A DNA stretch of 64,000 nt from Candidatus Methanomassiliicoccus intestinalis Issoire-Mx1 (GTDB lineage Archaea > Thermoplasmatota > Thermoplasmata > Methanomassiliicoccales > Methanomassiliicoccaceae): the NCBI RefSeq assembly GCF_000404225.1, contig NC_021353.1:1550001-1614000 (forward strand), in the 5' to 3' direction. A model generated the notes under the pieces. The model was given only the letters and a program-made list of their open reading frames with translations, was not told where the DNA came from and made no database searches. Positions 34,573 to 43,062 of this stretch are shown here, piece by piece (position 1 is the stretch's first letter; the number at the start of each line of letters is the position of its first letter). Position numbers and translations under genes: made by a program.

Positions 34573-35400
34573 ATGGATCCTATACTCATGGTAGAAGTGA
34601 TGATAACAGCTGCAGCAGCTGGTATAATCGGATCCATGTTCGGGATAGGCGGCGGATTGATTGTTATTCCCGTCTTAACCTTAATTTTCGGCCTGCCTAT
34701 GAAAGAAGCCATAGGGGCCAGTTTGATAAGTATCATTGCAACATCAACCAGCGCAGCTTCCAGATATGTGTCCAAAGGCATGGCCAATATGAAGCTGGGA
34801 ATGTTTTTGGAGCCGTTTACTGTAGCAGGATCAATAACCGGAGCAGCGATAGCCATGTACCTGAACCAGGAGATCCTCTCTGCACTTTTTGCAGTCATTC
34901 TGATTTACGGCTCATACCACATGGCATATGGGAAAAAATCGGATTCTGCGCTAAAAGATAAAAAGACATATCCTTCAGTCTCCGGAAGCTACATGGATGA
35001 GGGAAAGGAAGTCAGTTATGATGTTGTGAATCTCCCGCGCGGAATGGCTGCCAGCTTCGGAGCCGGCAATATATCAGGCATGCTGGGTGTGGGGGGAGGC
35101 ATCATCAAAGTTCCAGTAATGAACCTCTGGATGAACGTTCCCATGAAAGCTGCCACCGCTACATCCAACTTCATGATCGGTGTGACAGCACTTGCGAGCG
35201 CCAGCGTTTACTATGTCAGCGGGCGTCTTTCACCAACGTTGGCAGCTTCAGTGGCTATCGGAGCATTCTTAGGAACCAAAGTAGGACCGATATTAGCATT
35301 AAAAACAGCCAGCGACAGTATGAAAAAAATGTTCGCAGTGCTGATGATAATCATTGCCATTGCGATGATTCTGAAAGTATTCGGATATGAGGTGATGTGA
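34573..35400 (+). CDS. TSUP (TauE/SafE) family anion transporter
   Basis: A 275-residue membrane protein with eight or so helices and the duplicated TSUP signature: IGSMFGIGGGLIVIPVLTLI near the N-terminus and SGMLGVGGGIIKVPVMNLWM in the second half, followed by ATSNFMIGVTALAS. The family moves sulfite, sulfonates, sulfoacetate or related organic anions. It overlaps a DUF1634 gene by one nucleotide, a widespread pairing. Sulfur traffic would fit the nearby ThiI-like gene, but that link is only positional. Confidence 0.92.
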   Translation: MDPILMVEVMITAAAAGIIGSMFGIGGGLIVIPVLTLIFGLPMKEAIGASLISIIATSTSAASRYVSKGMANMKLGMFLEPFTVAGSITGAAIAMYLNQEILSALFAVILIYGSYHMAYGKKSDSALKDKKTYPSVSGSYMDEGKEVSYDVVNLPRGMAASFGAGNISGMLGVGGGIIKVPVMNLWMNVPMKAATATSNFMIGVTALASASVYYVSGRLSPTLAASVAIGAFLGTKVGPILALKTASDSMKKMFAVLMIIIAIAMILKVFGYEVM

Positions 35401-35738
35401 TGGACGATAATCTTAATCACAGAATAAGTTCCGTTCTTGCTGTCGGCATGATTGCCAGCATCATCGTTCTATTCATCGGACTGGTCATGCTCATCATCCT
35501 CGGTGGAGATTACGAAGAAGTCACGATGTCTCTTTCAGAAATCGCACAGGGGATTCTGCAGGGAAATCCAATAGCCGTTATTGATTTAGGAATTATACTG
35601 CTCATCATTACTCCGCTGGTACGTGTGATCTCTTTAGCTGTCACATTCGCCATGAAAAAAGAAGGCAAGTTTGTTGCGGCATGCCTTATAGTTTTGATAT
35701 TGGTAGCAGTGACAGTAATTCTTAAATCGGGCGCATAA
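35400..35738 (+). CDS. DUF1634 membrane protein
   Basis: A 112-residue protein with three membrane helices (SSVLAVGMIASIIVLFIGLV, LGIILLIITPLVRVISLAV, KFVAACLIVLILVAVTVI). It matches DUF1634, which is regularly encoded directly after TSUP transporters and is presumed to be their partner. The ATG at 35400 overlaps the TSUP stop codon as TGATG, with GAGGTGA just upstream; a GTG one codon earlier is possible. Confidence 0.88.
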   Translation: MDDNLNHRISSVLAVGMIASIIVLFIGLVMLIILGGDYEEVTMSLSEIAQGILQGNPIAVIDLGIILLIITPLVRVISLAVTFAMKKEGKFVAACLIVLILVAVTVILKSGA

Positions 35739-35749
35739 ATGATTAAAGT

Positions 35750-35807
35750 TTGTAATTACAGTTACAAAACTCTCATATTTTACAAGTTTTGTAACTACAG
35801 TTATAAT
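35750..35807. promoter_or_regulatory. Paired operator-like repeats upstream of the DUF4143 ATPase
   Basis: Two direct copies of a dyad, TTGTAATTACAGTTACAA (35750-35767) and TTGTAACTACAGTTATAA (35789-35806), 39 bp apart. Between them the arms also form a 12-bp inverted repeat (35760-35771 with 35785-35796). The site could bind a regulator of the ATPase gene, or act as a terminator for the DUF1634 gene. Confidence 0.4.
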
Positions 35808-35848
35808 TTTTACATATGAAGTCTTCATGAGTCAAAGAGGAAAGGCGG

Positions 35849-37060
35849 ATGAACGCATCTCATGAAGTCCAAAGAACAGGTTATCTCAGAAGACTGGAGA
35901 GTGGAAAGGACCGCTGCGATGTGGTGAAAGTAATCACAGGCCTCAAAAGATGCGGCAAATCCACTTTGATAAGGCAGTATATTAAGAAACTGAAAGAGAC
36001 TGTTGATGAAAACGCCATAGTCTACATTAATCTGGAGTCGAGAGAAGCCAAATCAATTGAAACATACAAGGATCTCAATGATTACTTAGCTTCAAAAATA
36101 AATTCAGCAAAAAGAGCATATGTTTTCCTGGATGAAATTCAAAGAGTAAGCGGGTGGGAGAAAAGCATCAACTCTCTGATGGTTGACTATGATGCCGACA
36201 TATATATTACAGGATCTAACGCGTACATCCTGTCTTCTGAACTATCTACCTACTTGTCTGGAAGATATGTAGAGATAAACATGCTGCCATTATCATTCAA
36301 AGAATATCTTGAACTTCATCCGCCAAGCGAAGGTCATGACAAGTATGCCAGATTTCAGGATTATATATGGTATGGATCAATGCCAATGGTTGACCCTGAC
36401 GGAGATGAGGAGTTTACCAGCGATCATCTGGTAGGCATATACAATACAATTCTCAACAAAGATGTTCAGTTTAGATTGGGTGTCCATGATCCGGTGATGC
36501 TCAACAATGTGTGCAGATACATAATGTCCAATATCGGAAATATCACCAGCAGCAATTCAATTTCTGAAAATACTGATTTATCTCCAGTCACGGTAAGAAA
36601 TTACCTTCGCACATTGGAAGAAGCTTACATCATTTACAAAGCGTACAGATATGATATCAGAGGAAAAAAATTATTGAAAACGCGTGAGAAATATTACGTC
36701 TCGGATACTGGAATGAGAAATACAGTTCTCGGTAATTCAGCCGGAGATGATATCAGCAGACAGATTGAGAATATTGTATACCTTGAGCTTCTGCGAAGGG
36801 GATATTCTGTGAATGTCGGCAGCTACCGCGATTATGAAATAGATTTCACGGCCAGAAAAAGAAATAAAATTGAGTATTTTCAAGTAACTCAGACCTTACT
36901 GCCTGAAGAAACATATGAAAGAGAAGTGAGATCATTGGAATTGATAAATGATAATTTTCCTAAAACAATATTATCATTAGATCCAATTACGCGCAATACA
37001 GGCAACGGGATAAAACATGTTAATCTGCTGGACTGGCTGCTTGAAGCAACAAGATTGTGA
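35849..37060 (+). CDS. AAA ATPase with DUF4143 domain
   Basis: The 403-residue product has an N-terminal AAA_14 ATPase with Walker A TGLKRCGKSTLIRQYI and Walker B AYVFLDEIQRVSGW, an ITGSNAYILSSELSTYLSGR sensor region, and the C-terminal DUF4143 domain (winged helix plus PD-(D/E)XK-like fold) ending with EIDFTARKRNKIEYFQVTQ. These proteins are very common and often horizontally moved in archaea and gut bacteria; their role is unknown, with a nuclease or DNA-binding activity suspected. GAGGAAAG precedes the start. Confidence 0.93.
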   Translation: MNASHEVQRTGYLRRLESGKDRCDVVKVITGLKRCGKSTLIRQYIKKLKETVDENAIVYINLESREAKSIETYKDLNDYLASKINSAKRAYVFLDEIQRVSGWEKSINSLMVDYDADIYITGSNAYILSSELSTYLSGRYVEINMLPLSFKEYLELHPPSEGHDKYARFQDYIWYGSMPMVDPDGDEEFTSDHLVGIYNTILNKDVQFRLGVHDPVMLNNVCRYIMSNIGNITSSNSISENTDLSPVTVRNYLRTLEEAYIIYKAYRYDIRGKKLLKTREKYYVSDTGMRNTVLGNSAGDDISRQIENIVYLELLRRGYSVNVGSYRDYEIDFTARKRNKIEYFQVTQTLLPEETYEREVRSLELINDNFPKTILSLDPITRNTGNGIKHVNLLDWLLEATRL

Positions 37061-37195
37061 CTCGTTTAAACCATTTATTGCTGAATATCAACAGTGAATT
37101 AAGAGCAATCCCGTTACATTTCAACCAGAATTCTGATATATGAATGTAACATTTTTTCACGTATGGTTTAATATTCAAGAGGACGATGTAAGACT

Positions 37196-39148
37196 ATGTC
37201 AATAGGTCTGGGAGTCGATACCGGCGGAACTTTTACCGATGCGGCAATAGTTGATTTAGACAGTAAGAAAATTCTTTCCAAAGCAAAATCGCCTACAACT
37301 TACCAAGACTTATCGATCGGAATATTGGGCGCTATCGATGGAGCGTTGTCATCCTGCAGCATCCCGCCCGCAGACATAGACATAGTCGGACTTTCTACCA
37401 CATTGGCTACCAATTCAATTTTAGAAGGAAAAGGAGGAGAAGTTGGTCTCCTCGGTATAGGATGGACTCCAAGAGATGACTGGGAGCTGGGATGCAAAAA
37501 ATCTACATTCATCACTGGAGGCTACGATTCCTGGGGAATGAAGTCAACCAACATGAATGAAAGTGAGCTGGATAAAGCTCTAGAGTATATCTGCGAAGGC
37601 GTTGATGCTGTTGCAGTCTCAGGAAAATTCAGCGTAGCTAATCCTATGCAGGAAACGAGAGTAAAGAGAATGATCATGTCGAAGTACGGCCTGCCGGTTG
37701 TACTCGGGCATGAGATGAGTGCAGAGCTCGGCATATATGAGCGCACTGTCACAGCTGTTCTGAATGCTCAATTGATGCCGATCATCAGTTCATTTTTGAA
37801 TTCAATGGAAACCTCCCTTAACTCCAGGGGGATTACATCTCCTGTTTACGTTTTCAGAGGCAACGGCGGTCTGATGGATCTCAATATGGCAAAGGAGATC
37901 CCGGTAGAGACCCTTCTTTCCGGTCCTGCCGCATCACTTATGGGAGGCCACGCACTCTCCGGAAAAGACAGCTGCATGGTTGTGGATATGGGAGGAACTT
38001 CAACAGACATAGTCTGTCTGAAAAACGGCTTCCCTCGTTTGAACACTGAAGGGGCAATGGTTGGAAAATGGAGAACCAGAGTAAACGCAATCGATATCTG
38101 GACGTGCGGACTCGGAGGAGATTCCAATGTTTATATCAATGATAAGGGAAACATCGTAATCGGTCCTGACAAAGTAGTGCCTCTGGCAGTTGCTTCGTTG
38201 AAGTATCCAAACTTAAAAGACAAGATGCTGGATGAGAATATTCTCACATTCTATGTTCCTTCCAGACCAGCAATATCAAACATGACTGAAAAAGAGAAGA
38301 CTGCACTTAAGTTTGTAGAGGAAAATGCTCCGTGCAGCATTTATGAAGCAATTTCCAAAATTGAAGGTATAGTCTTCATAGAAGATGAACTTATAAAACT
38401 GAAAAAACGCGGATTTGTGAGCATGACTGGGCTGACTCCGACAGACATTATGCACTGCCGCGGCAGTTATAAGTCTGGAGATGAGGAAGCATCAAAGATT
38501 GGTTTGAAAATTTTCTCTGACAAATACGGAGATGATGATGCTGATTTGTCAGAAGTTATCATGGATCTGATCATAACACGCGTTGGTGAAGAAGTAATCA
38601 AGAAATCCTTGTCGGACAAGAACATCCTGCTGAGTGATGATAGTGCATTTGAAACTCTTCTCCGCGCTGCCGCCGGGTCTGATTTATTCAATGATCTTTC
38701 AATTGAAACGCACATGAAACTGCCGCTGATCGGGGTTGGTGCTCCGGCTCAAATTCTCATAGAACCGGTATCTGGAAAAATGGATGTGGAAATGATCGTT
38801 CCTCAGGGCTATGAAGTCTGTAATGCAGTAGGAGCTGTTCTCAGCAAGGTTATCGAATCTGTGACTGTCAAGATATACCCCAGTGCAGACCATACATATA
38901 GAGTATTCAGTCCGGGTTCTTCACCGATTGAATATTCTACCATTGAAATGGCAAAGAGCTCTGCCAGAACTGCTGCAGAAAATCATGTAATGGACAAAAT
39001 GAAAGCTATGTCTGTAACAGATGTGCATCTCAATGTGGAAGTCGATGAGCACAGATTCTGTGATGGATACGGCAAAGAAATGAAGTTCACGAATTGGATC
39101 GATGTTACAGCTACAGCAGTAGGGATGCCGAAGACTAAAATGCGGTGA
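37196..39148 (+). CDS. Hydantoinase/oxoprolinase family protein (HyuA-like)
   Basis: A 650-residue ASKHA-type protein. It begins with the phosphate-binding GLGVDTGGTFTDAAIVDLDS, continues with LSTTLATNSILEGKG, the VFRGNGGLMDLNMAKEIPVE stretch and CMVVDMGGTSTDIVCLKNG, all typical of the hydantoinase A/5-oxoprolinase superfamily. The C-terminal region (about 540-650) is a separate domain that in methanogen members replaces the HyuB part; no hyuB gene is adjacent. It probably hydrolyses a cyclic amide with ATP, but the substrate is unknown. Single gene. Confidence 0.88.
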   Translation: MSIGLGVDTGGTFTDAAIVDLDSKKILSKAKSPTTYQDLSIGILGAIDGALSSCSIPPADIDIVGLSTTLATNSILEGKGGEVGLLGIGWTPRDDWELGCKKSTFITGGYDSWGMKSTNMNESELDKALEYICEGVDAVAVSGKFSVANPMQETRVKRMIMSKYGLPVVLGHEMSAELGIYERTVTAVLNAQLMPIISSFLNSMETSLNSRGITSPVYVFRGNGGLMDLNMAKEIPVETLLSGPAASLMGGHALSGKDSCMVVDMGGTSTDIVCLKNGFPRLNTEGAMVGKWRTRVNAIDIWTCGLGGDSNVYINDKGNIVIGPDKVVPLAVASLKYPNLKDKMLDENILTFYVPSRPAISNMTEKEKTALKFVEENAPCSIYEAISKIEGIVFIEDELIKLKKRGFVSMTGLTPTDIMHCRGSYKSGDEEASKIGLKIFSDKYGDDDADLSEVIMDLIITRVGEEVIKKSLSDKNILLSDDSAFETLLRAAAGSDLFNDLSIETHMKLPLIGVGAPAQILIEPVSGKMDVEMIVPQGYEVCNAVGAVLSKVIESVTVKIYPSADHTYRVFSPGSSPIEYSTIEMAKSSARTAAENHVMDKMKAMSVTDVHLNVEVDEHRFCDGYGKEMKFTNWIDVTATAVGMPKTKMR

Positions 39149-40342
39149 ATAATGTTCTAAACTGCGCTGCACGAACAGAGAGTCTATGATTGCAGCGCAA
39201 GACTTTTCCTCAAGAGCTACGCCATTGAGTATCATTCTAACGCACATCGCAGGTAAGCATGCATCATTGATTATCAGCTAAAAAGACTCTGCTTTTTTTG
39301 AAATATTTTGACTCATCTCTGATCTAAAAAGTCACTTAAATTAAGCTATCCGATGTGAGATTATGAGAGCTGCAACTGATCATAAATGCTCTTGAAATTG
39401 TGTTTATTTTAGGCGGACTTAAAATTATTTTTAATAATGTCATATAAAATACAATAAAATCAATAGTTTAATGCTAAATTTGAGATATATTTAAATATCT
39501 AAACGGGAAAATCATTAAATATGAATTTCCTGCAGTGATCGTTTTCGCAAAGGTTGCTTACAATGTGCGCGCGCGTGCGCATACGCATAGCCCCCTGCCC
39601 GTCTTTTTAAGTCAAGTTCGCCTAATTTGCGCCCTTCGAAATTTTTCGAAATTTTCAAAGATTTTGATGAGAAAATCAATCAAAATTTTGAGAATTTTGA
39701 GCTGAAATCTGCTTAGTTTCCGTTGGTTAAATTCATCAAAATACCACTGCTAAATGCCCCCTCGTTTTTAATCATGCAAATGAGCCGATCGTACTCGATA
39801 CGAACAGCATAAAACGCCTGATTTCGAATGCAGTTTCGATTGATTTTAGCATCACAACTCACCTAAAACGGCATTCACTCATTCTGAGACATCCATAGCA
39901 TTAGAATACGTCAAAAACAGGATTTTCAGCTTAAAACAATAAGAAAGTGCGACGATGAACGTTCGTAAACTCTCAGGCATGATTTTAAATTCTGTAAAAT
40001 CGGCAGTTTCATCAGCATCTGTTAAAAAAATGATCGAAAATGAACTGTTTTTTAAGACTGGCATTGAAGTTAGGATACAAGTCTGTGACTTGTTGCCGTG
40101 TAAATTGGAATGTGCTTGACTTAATTATCAAAATCAAGAAATCTTGTTAGATTTTTTCTGAACCCTATTTAAAACTATGGTTTTGGCATGTTCATTTTTG
40201 AAAATAATTGTTGCATCCGCATAAAACAATGGCTTCTCATTTGATTATGTGAATCAAAATAATATTAAATTTATTCGGAGTGATTCGAAAAAAGTATTGA
40301 TATAGTCATATCTGATATGCTAATCAGGAGGTTCTTAAAAAA
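39149..40342. other. 1.2-kb gene-poor, AT-rich region
   Basis: No convincing gene is present; a 61-codon minus-strand frame (39879-40064) has no coding character. It contains an alternating purine-pyrimidine run (39563-39589) followed by a C-rich patch, and a stretch of AAATTTT-type repeats (39640-39710). Function is unknown; decayed DNA, a matrix-like site or an origin are all possible and none is shown. Confidence 0.4.
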
Positions 40343-40684
40343 ATGAAAATATTGACAAATGATTACTGCTCAAATGGACTCTGGAAAGAGGTAAGTGCTG
40401 CAAAAAGTCTCTGTCTTGAGATAATCAGCATGATAATAAATGTGATTTTGATCAGTGCATGGAATTGTATGCATTTATCCGAGCGAAAAATTCATAAAAT
40501 GCCTGCAAAAACGAATGAAACTGCTCGTAAAAATGAGCATATGCATCAAAAAATCTCAAAAAAACAGAGATGCAACATATCCAGCCGGATTTTTGCATCA
40601 ATCAGTCTGCTGAAACTATTTTGGGTAAATTTTTGCAGTTTGGTGACAAGATCAAATACAAACAGACTGATTCGCACCTGGTGA
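40343..40684 (+). CDS. Hypothetical small protein, doubtful
   Basis: A 113-codon frame preceded by a strong AGGAGGT ribosome site at correct spacing (40327-40333). The product has a hydrophobic segment (ICLEIISMII-like, about residues 26-42) and is otherwise basic, with no recognisable domain and low-quality composition. It ends 4 nt before a real winged-helix gene, so it could be a leader gene in the same transcript or just an untranslated leader. Confidence 0.3.
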   Translation: MKILTNDYCSNGLWKEVSAAKSLCLEIISMIINVILISAWNCMHLSERKIHKMPAKTNETARKNEHMHQKISKKQRCNISSRIFASISLLKLFWVNFCSLVTRSNTNRLIRTW

Positions 40685-40688
40685 AAAA

Positions 40689-40871
40689 ATGGCAGTTAAA
40701 GATGATGTTTTAAAAGCCATGAATGAAAATGGAAAGCCCATGAGCGCAGGGGAAGTTGAAAAAGCACTTGGAATCGACAGGAAGGAGATTGACAAAGCCT
40801 TCAAAGAGCTGAAGGCAGAAGGTGCAATTGTTTCTCCAGTCCGCTGCAAATGGGAACCCGCTAAGAAGTGA
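40689..40871 (+). CDS. Small winged-helix DNA-binding protein
   Basis: A 60-residue protein, MAVKDDVLKAMNENGKPMSA through EVEKALGIDRKEIDKAFKEL to a C-terminal GAIVSPVRCKWEPAKK wing. This compact MarR-like winged helix recurs in gut methanogens and anaerobes as a single-domain regulator. A GGTGA site lies 5 nt upstream. Targets are unknown. Confidence 0.75.
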   Translation: MAVKDDVLKAMNENGKPMSAGEVEKALGIDRKEIDKAFKELKAEGAIVSPVRCKWEPAKK

Positions 40872-40969
40872 GTTCAGCAGAAATACGAAAACGGCTGAGA
40901 TCAGCTGACAAAACCATTTTTTTAAATTATTTGAGTTATGTTTGATAAAGGCGGTTGGAGGAGCGTACT

Positions 40970-41743
40970 GTGGATTCGATCGATAAAGAACTGAAGCAGG
41001 AAATCATCAAAAAGGCACAAGACCTGGGAGCCAATATTGTCCGTTCCTGCTCGGTTTCAAAATGGGAGGAACTCCCAATACAGGAGCCTGAATTCTGGCC
41101 GCAGAATATTTGGCCATGGGTGAAAAATATCATCGTTCTCGGAATCCCACTCTACATACCAATGATTGATACCACACCATCTATGGTGTATTAGGAGCTG
41201 TACAATACAAGCAACAGAGTTCTCGATGATATCGCTTATCGTTTAACAAATTACATAACAATGAAAAAAGGATACAGAGCACTTTATTTCCCACGAGATT
41301 GTTATTACAATATTGAAGTTTTAATGGACAATTCTGATGCAGCGTTTTCTCATGTCGTTGCTGCATATTATGCAGGCATGGGAAGCATAGGTGACAGTCA
41401 TAATCTGATTACAAAGGAATTCGGACCCCGCATCAGGCTTGTTTCCATTCTTACAGATGCTCCGATTCCACCGGATGATATGCAGGAAAGCAACATCTGC
41501 ATTCATTGTGGAAAATGCCTTAAAAAATGTCCTGCACAGTGTTTTACAGAAAACAACGGCGGCATCTACGCGATGGATAAAGAAAGATGCACGAGGCATC
41601 ATCTCAGGATAAAAAATGAACATCATTGGCCGTGCGGGATCTGTACAAGCGTCTGTCCTGTCGGAGATGATCTTAAAAAGTATAGGGGTGTAGAAGTTGT
41701 GACTGCTGCGGGTGTCGAACACTGTCAAAAACATGGTTCGTAA
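40970..41743 (+). CDS. QueG-like 4Fe-4S reductase with one in-frame amber (TAG) codon
   Basis: A continuous frame of 258 codons with exactly one internal stop, TAG at 41192-41194 (codon 75). Before it: ANIVRSCSVSKWEELPIQEP and NIIVLGIPLYIPMIDTTPSM; after it, with no gap, ELYNTSNRVLDDIAYRL, YYAGMGSIGDSHNLITKEFG, and two cluster motifs CIHCGKCLKKCP and CGICTSVCPVG. This is the layout of epoxyqueuosine reductase-like iron-sulfur proteins. The GTG start at 40970 follows GGAGGAG at good spacing. Since methylamine-using archaea of this kind decode TAG as pyrrolysine, the protein may be full length with Pyl75; otherwise it is a fresh nonsense pseudogene. Confidence 0.75.
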
Positions 41744-42115
41744 TTGAATGCAGCAAATAGAGCTTGGTTAAGGCATGTTAAGCATGCGGTCAATCCTTCA
41801 CTAAAACTTCGATAGATGATGGTTACCAAAATAATGATTTCTGCAGACAGGATGAAACGGATTTGAATACCGGATCTACATCCTTGTTGATTGGCTTCTT
41901 AATACAAAAAAGAACTTATCAAAGATTATTAAATCTAAGATCAGAACTGTAATTTGGTATCCCCAATAGCAGCAAGCGCATCTAGGCAGATTTTTCAATT
42001 TCATTATTTTATATTAATCGAGATTGCGTCTAAAATTGCAGAGTAAGAATTTAGTTAGTGTTCTAAATAGATGAGAAGCCGATGTTAGATCGTTAAGTAC
42101 AAAACATCGAGTTGA
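41744..42115. other. 370-bp intergenic region
   Basis: Nothing recognisable: no frame longer than a few dozen codons, no tRNA and no clear terminator hairpin. Confidence 0.5.
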
Positions 42116-42175
42116 GGAGATAGAAGCAGCGTAAAAGCTGTCAGTATCGGGCTTGCAGTTCTTTTTGTAGTCCTG

Positions 42176-42802
42176 TTGATAGTCTCGCTTTCCGTAAGTA
42201 TCATCACTCGAGGCAAATCAATTGAGATGCAATTGTTTGGAAACATACTTTGCATGATTCTCATAGCGGCTACAATTGTAGTAGGTATAATTCTCATGAT
42301 ATACGCACCGCGGGAACTGCGTAAATTCAATGAAAAACTAGAGGGATTGGTAAAAGAGGTAAGATTAGATGTTAACTACTGCTCTTTTGAAGAATCACAA
42401 AAAAAGCTAGTTACTGCGGAAGCCTATGGGGGCAAAACTTACGATATGGAGATTCTAAATCAGGATACCAGCAAAAAGAAAGAACCCTCTGAATACTACA
42501 TAGCATACATCGAAACTAAAAAGAAGAATGAAGCCGAACTGTATGTTTCCATAGACCCAATCAATGAAGAGGATGCTTTAAGAATATTCAATACAGAAGA
42601 CAAGAATATGAAAATTGATTTATATGCAGCAGACAGAAACACTGCATACAAGCTGATTGAAAATGCAGGTTCTGATGGAAATGCTATAGAAGATACTGAT
42701 CTAAAAGAGAATCTGCTTAAGATCGCACATTTTCGTCATGCTATGTATGTAGCTGATGAAAAATACCCTGTGCAGGTATTTTACGGAGCTTCTGATCAAT
42801 AA
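42176..42802 (+). CDS. Membrane protein of unknown function, start uncertain
   Basis: At least 208 residues. The frame is open upstream to 42116 and adds a hydrophobic stretch (VKAVSIGLAVLFVVLLIVSL), so the protein probably has two N-terminal membrane helices, the second being LCMILIAATIVVGIILMIYA. Yet no ATG, GTG or TTG exists upstream of the TTG at 42176, although a GAGGAG site sits at 42114-42119; the original start codon may have been lost or lies in another frame. The cytoplasmic part is charged and has no known domain. Confidence 0.55.
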   Translation: MIVSLSVSIITRGKSIEMQLFGNILCMILIAATIVVGIILMIYAPRELRKFNEKLEGLVKEVRLDVNYCSFEESQKKLVTAEAYGGKTYDMEILNQDTSKKKEPSEYYIAYIETKKKNEAELYVSIDPINEEDALRIFNTEDKNMKIDLYAADRNTAYKLIENAGSDGNAIEDTDLKENLLKIAHFRHAMYVADEKYPVQVFYGASDQ

Positions 42803-42865
42803 ACGTCTAAAAATTTACTGAGAAGCTAGTAGGATATCATGAATTGATCTGAAAATCTAATATAA

Positions 42866-43048
42866 TCCTTGTTGATATCAAGGATGACGGTCACTGCTGC
42901 ATCTCGTCAGATGATCTTTCGCAGCTGATCGATTGGTGAGCAAAAATAACCGATCCTGCCGCGTCAGTTCTTCTGCGGGAACTTTAAAGCAGCGCCGTCA
43001 TTATTAAAGAGTTTGATACTGTCAGTCTGAGAGACTGACAGGTTTTAT
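42866..43048 (+). pseudogene. Possible remnant of a protein C-terminus
   Basis: One plus-strand frame reads coding-like through two stops (TGA at 42937, TAA near 42985): LVDIKDDGHCCISSDDLSQ, then ITDPAASVLLREL, then SSAVIIKEFDTVSLRD. It may be the tail of a decayed gene. Too short to assign. Confidence 0.2.
43019..43041. terminator. Strong 10-bp hairpin between convergent genes
   Basis: CTGTCAGTCT and its exact complement around a GAG loop, followed on the plus strand by TTTTATTTT. It can stop transcription from the left and lies 21 nt past the stop of the minus-strand surface protein gene, so may serve both. Confidence 0.75.
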
Positions 43049-43062
43049 TTTCAGTTTAGAGT

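Noticed and set aside
35849..37060. Transposition protein or IS-linked ATPase
   Set aside because: DUF4143 ATPases resemble IstB-like proteins superficially, but no transposase or terminal repeats flank the gene.
39500..39720. Replication origin
   Set aside because: AT-rich with odd sequence, but no Orc1/Cdc6 gene nearby and no clear origin recognition box repeats.
39879..40064. 61-codon minus-strand gene
   Set aside because: No ribosome site, no recognisable motif and low coding character.
40955..41743. Two separate genes, a short one ending at TAG and a second starting at the ATG at 41261
   Set aside because: The two frames are the same frame and the 22 codons between TAG and ATG continue the family sequence, so this is one gene with one internal TAG.
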